Below are positions 54,901 through 57,900 of a stretch of 64,000 bases of DNA, piece after piece. The DNA comes from Xenopus tropicalis (lineage: Eukaryota > Chordata > Amphibia > Anura > Pipidae): assembly GCF_000004195.4 (NCBI RefSeq), contig NC_030677.2:198547872-198611871 (forward strand), read 5' to 3'. Within the stretch, counting starts at the first letter, position 1; every line of letters begins with the position of its first letter. A program made the position numbers and the translations under genes. Under the pieces are notes generated by a model. That model searched no databases and was not told the origin of the DNA. It saw nothing but the letters and a program-made list of their open reading frames with translations.

Positions 54901-57900
54901 ACTTACAGCGCTGCGGAATATGTTGGTGCTTAAATGTTAATAATAATAATTTGCCTTCCCCTGTTCCTCTAAACAAATTAGACCTCTCCTGAGCACCTTT
55001 CACATGCACCTTTGATATGAAAAAATGCCAATTAAATTATACAGTAGCACAAGGTGCAAATTACCTAGTGGGAAAAAGTTATAACATGATCATGTAATAT
55101 ACATGTATTGCACTATTGTTTTACAGTACAGGGGCTAAACATTGCTATATAATAATACATATAAACAGTAACAGATTATGAGGCACAAGTTAGGCGGCAG
55201 AGGGGACACACAATCCAATGTGACTGCTGGTCACACATTAAATATGACCTTGTCTATTATCTGACTGAAATGAAACACAGTTACAGCTTCTTTTTCTTCT
55301 GCCTCCGCTGTTGCCCAAGCCATGTCTAGGCACTAGCACACAGTACAGTAGGACTGCAGGTCTATGGAATTATCCTCCTGTATTCCACTAGGGTAAATAT
55401 TTACCTAGAGTTGCTCATGTTTGGAAACACGTGGAATATTCTTTCATTCTTCAACTTACTGATTATTGTAGACATGCGCTGTAACACTTCATTGTCTGAT
55501 ATTTCTATTAACACAGCAAAGTCAAGAGCAGATGGAGCCACAGGGAGATCCTTTGGTGCTGCTGGATCTGTTACTAAAGAGGCAAACTTGTTATTATTCC
55601 CCTTTATTCCATTCAAATCAGTGTGTGAGCCAGTGAGAGCCTTTTCAAATAATGTGGCCTGAGTTTCCGTCATAGGGAATCCCTCCATGATCCACCCTGT
55701 GTTAGCTGGGATGCGACTACAAGGAGAAAAGCAACAAAAAGCAAAATAATTAAAAAACCACAAATAATAAAAACTGAAGACAAAATTGCAAAATGTCTCA
55801 GAAAAGTTAACTCATAGTTGAACATCCCTAACTGCATAGCAGTGCTGTACTTCTAAAAAATTCTGGATTAGTGGTGCAAATAACTGAACCCATACCATTA
55901 CCCTGATTAGTTTATGAATAGCTTACTTGATGGCTTCAACAAGTATACTGATAAGCAGCTCATCTGGGACACTCTTCCCACTCTTTAAATGTGTCTCTGC
56001 CAGTCCACCAAGCTGTGCCCGTGCAGAGAGCTGTAAAAAGCAATAAGGCAACTCTTAGACATGAAAATCCAAACATTAAAACCCTAAGCACACAAAGGGG
56101 GCAATGTAATGACAGAGGCACAGCCTACTATAGGGCTAACCCTGAGCAAGTAGCACTAACTGGAAATCTGTTTCAAAGCAAGCCTCTGATTGGTTGCTAA
56201 GGGTTACTAGGGTTACGGAGATACTTTGCACCGTATAATATATTACTCTTGTGTCCTAACTGTTGGTTTTTATTAGGGATAATTGACAATAGAATTCCAG
56301 TTCTAAGATATATAGCATGGGGAAATTTATGAACTTGGATGCAACTAATTCAGTAACCCAAATTAATCAAACAGAAATCTTCTCTTTACTTAGATTTCCC
56401 ATAGTTGTCCATTTCAGTGATGCAAAATACATAATAGTTCACTGGTTTATAAGGGCGGCCAAAAAAACAGGCAAATCCATTACAAATGGCTGAATTGGAG
56501 CTGCCAAAGCTCAATGCTGATTAGCTGCTGCAGGTTCCTGTAGCGATGAAAATATGTTCATCTTTTACTGAAATTCTAAAACTTTGCAACCAGTTTCATG
56601 CACCATGATCATATTATTTATATATATTTAATACCTATTTCTGGAGGAGGCAATAACCCACACAGCAGTTAGCAGCTAAATTGCAGAGCAGAAGAAAAAG
56701 CAGCACCCAACCAGCCTGAAACCACATTTACCTTTGGCACAGTATCTTCTATTGCAGGCTTTAATATTTGATGTAGAGATAACTCTTTATCTGATTCACG
56801 GGCTTCTGCAGCTGGAATAAGAGAAATACTTTCAGCACTTTAGCAATAAATGAACATGTAAGTGTAAAATGCAGATCTATGTAGTTTCACAGCATTGGTG
56901 TAAGGCTGCGCTAGGATGTTACCATTTGCACTGAAATGCAAAAGGTAAAATATCCAATCCAATTAAAAATACGTGTTACTCACCAACCCCTTGGATGTTG
57001 CTCCCTGTGGCCTCAGAGCAAGTGATCATTTTTGAATTTCTTGCTTGGAGGCAAGTTTTGGTTGCATAAAAACCCAGTATAATGCCAAACAGAGCCTTCT
57101 GTAGGCTGCCAGTGAACATAGGGTCTACCAAATAGCCAATTATAGCTTATGTTGGCACTCTGGCACTCTCTTTTTCCATGCTTGTGTTGCTCCCTGATAC
57201 TTTTTCCATTTGAATGTGGCTCACGGGTATAAAAGGTTGGGGATCCCTGCATTATATGGACTGGCAGCCTACAGGAGGCTCTGTTTGGCAGTACAATCAT
57301 CTGGTCTTTATGCAACCAAAACTTGCCTCCAAGTCGGGAATTCAAAAATAAGCCCCTGCTTTGAGGCCACTGGGAGCAACATCCAAGGGGTTGGGGAGCA
57401 ACATGTTGCCCCCGAGCCACTGGTTGGGGATCACTGGCCTAAAGTCTGTTTCTTCTGTGTACTAGGGTGTTCTTTGCAATGGGAGGGCTTCAAAGTGAAT
57501 AAAGCTCAAACAGTGGATAAGCAAACACTTATCTTTCTCTCCACAAACACCCAACGTTAACACGTTCTGAGATCCTCCTGAGATATAGAAATTACTTACA
57601 TGCAGGCTTGCTGCCACTTCCCACAACAGGTATCTCTTCGCCATTAGTAACAGGAGCAGGACTGTCTATGGGCTACAAAGATAGAAGTGAAGAACCATTA
57701 GCATCTGTGTGTGAGGGAACCAAATGCTCTACATCTTGGGCAAATGACCAATTTAATAAGAGGAGGAGAGCATTCTTCATTTTTATCTCCCATTCGTGTC
57801 AAGCATAGAAGATAAGGATTCTGCATAGAGTGATGTGGTTTTCTCATTTATAAAAGGTTCATTCATGCATAAAACAAAATATGTAATACTGAGTACAACA

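Noticed and set aside
55401..55459. Extension of exon w6 to the distal donor as the main isoform
   Set aside because: It gives a stop at the first codon of w7, while the proximal donor joins in frame.
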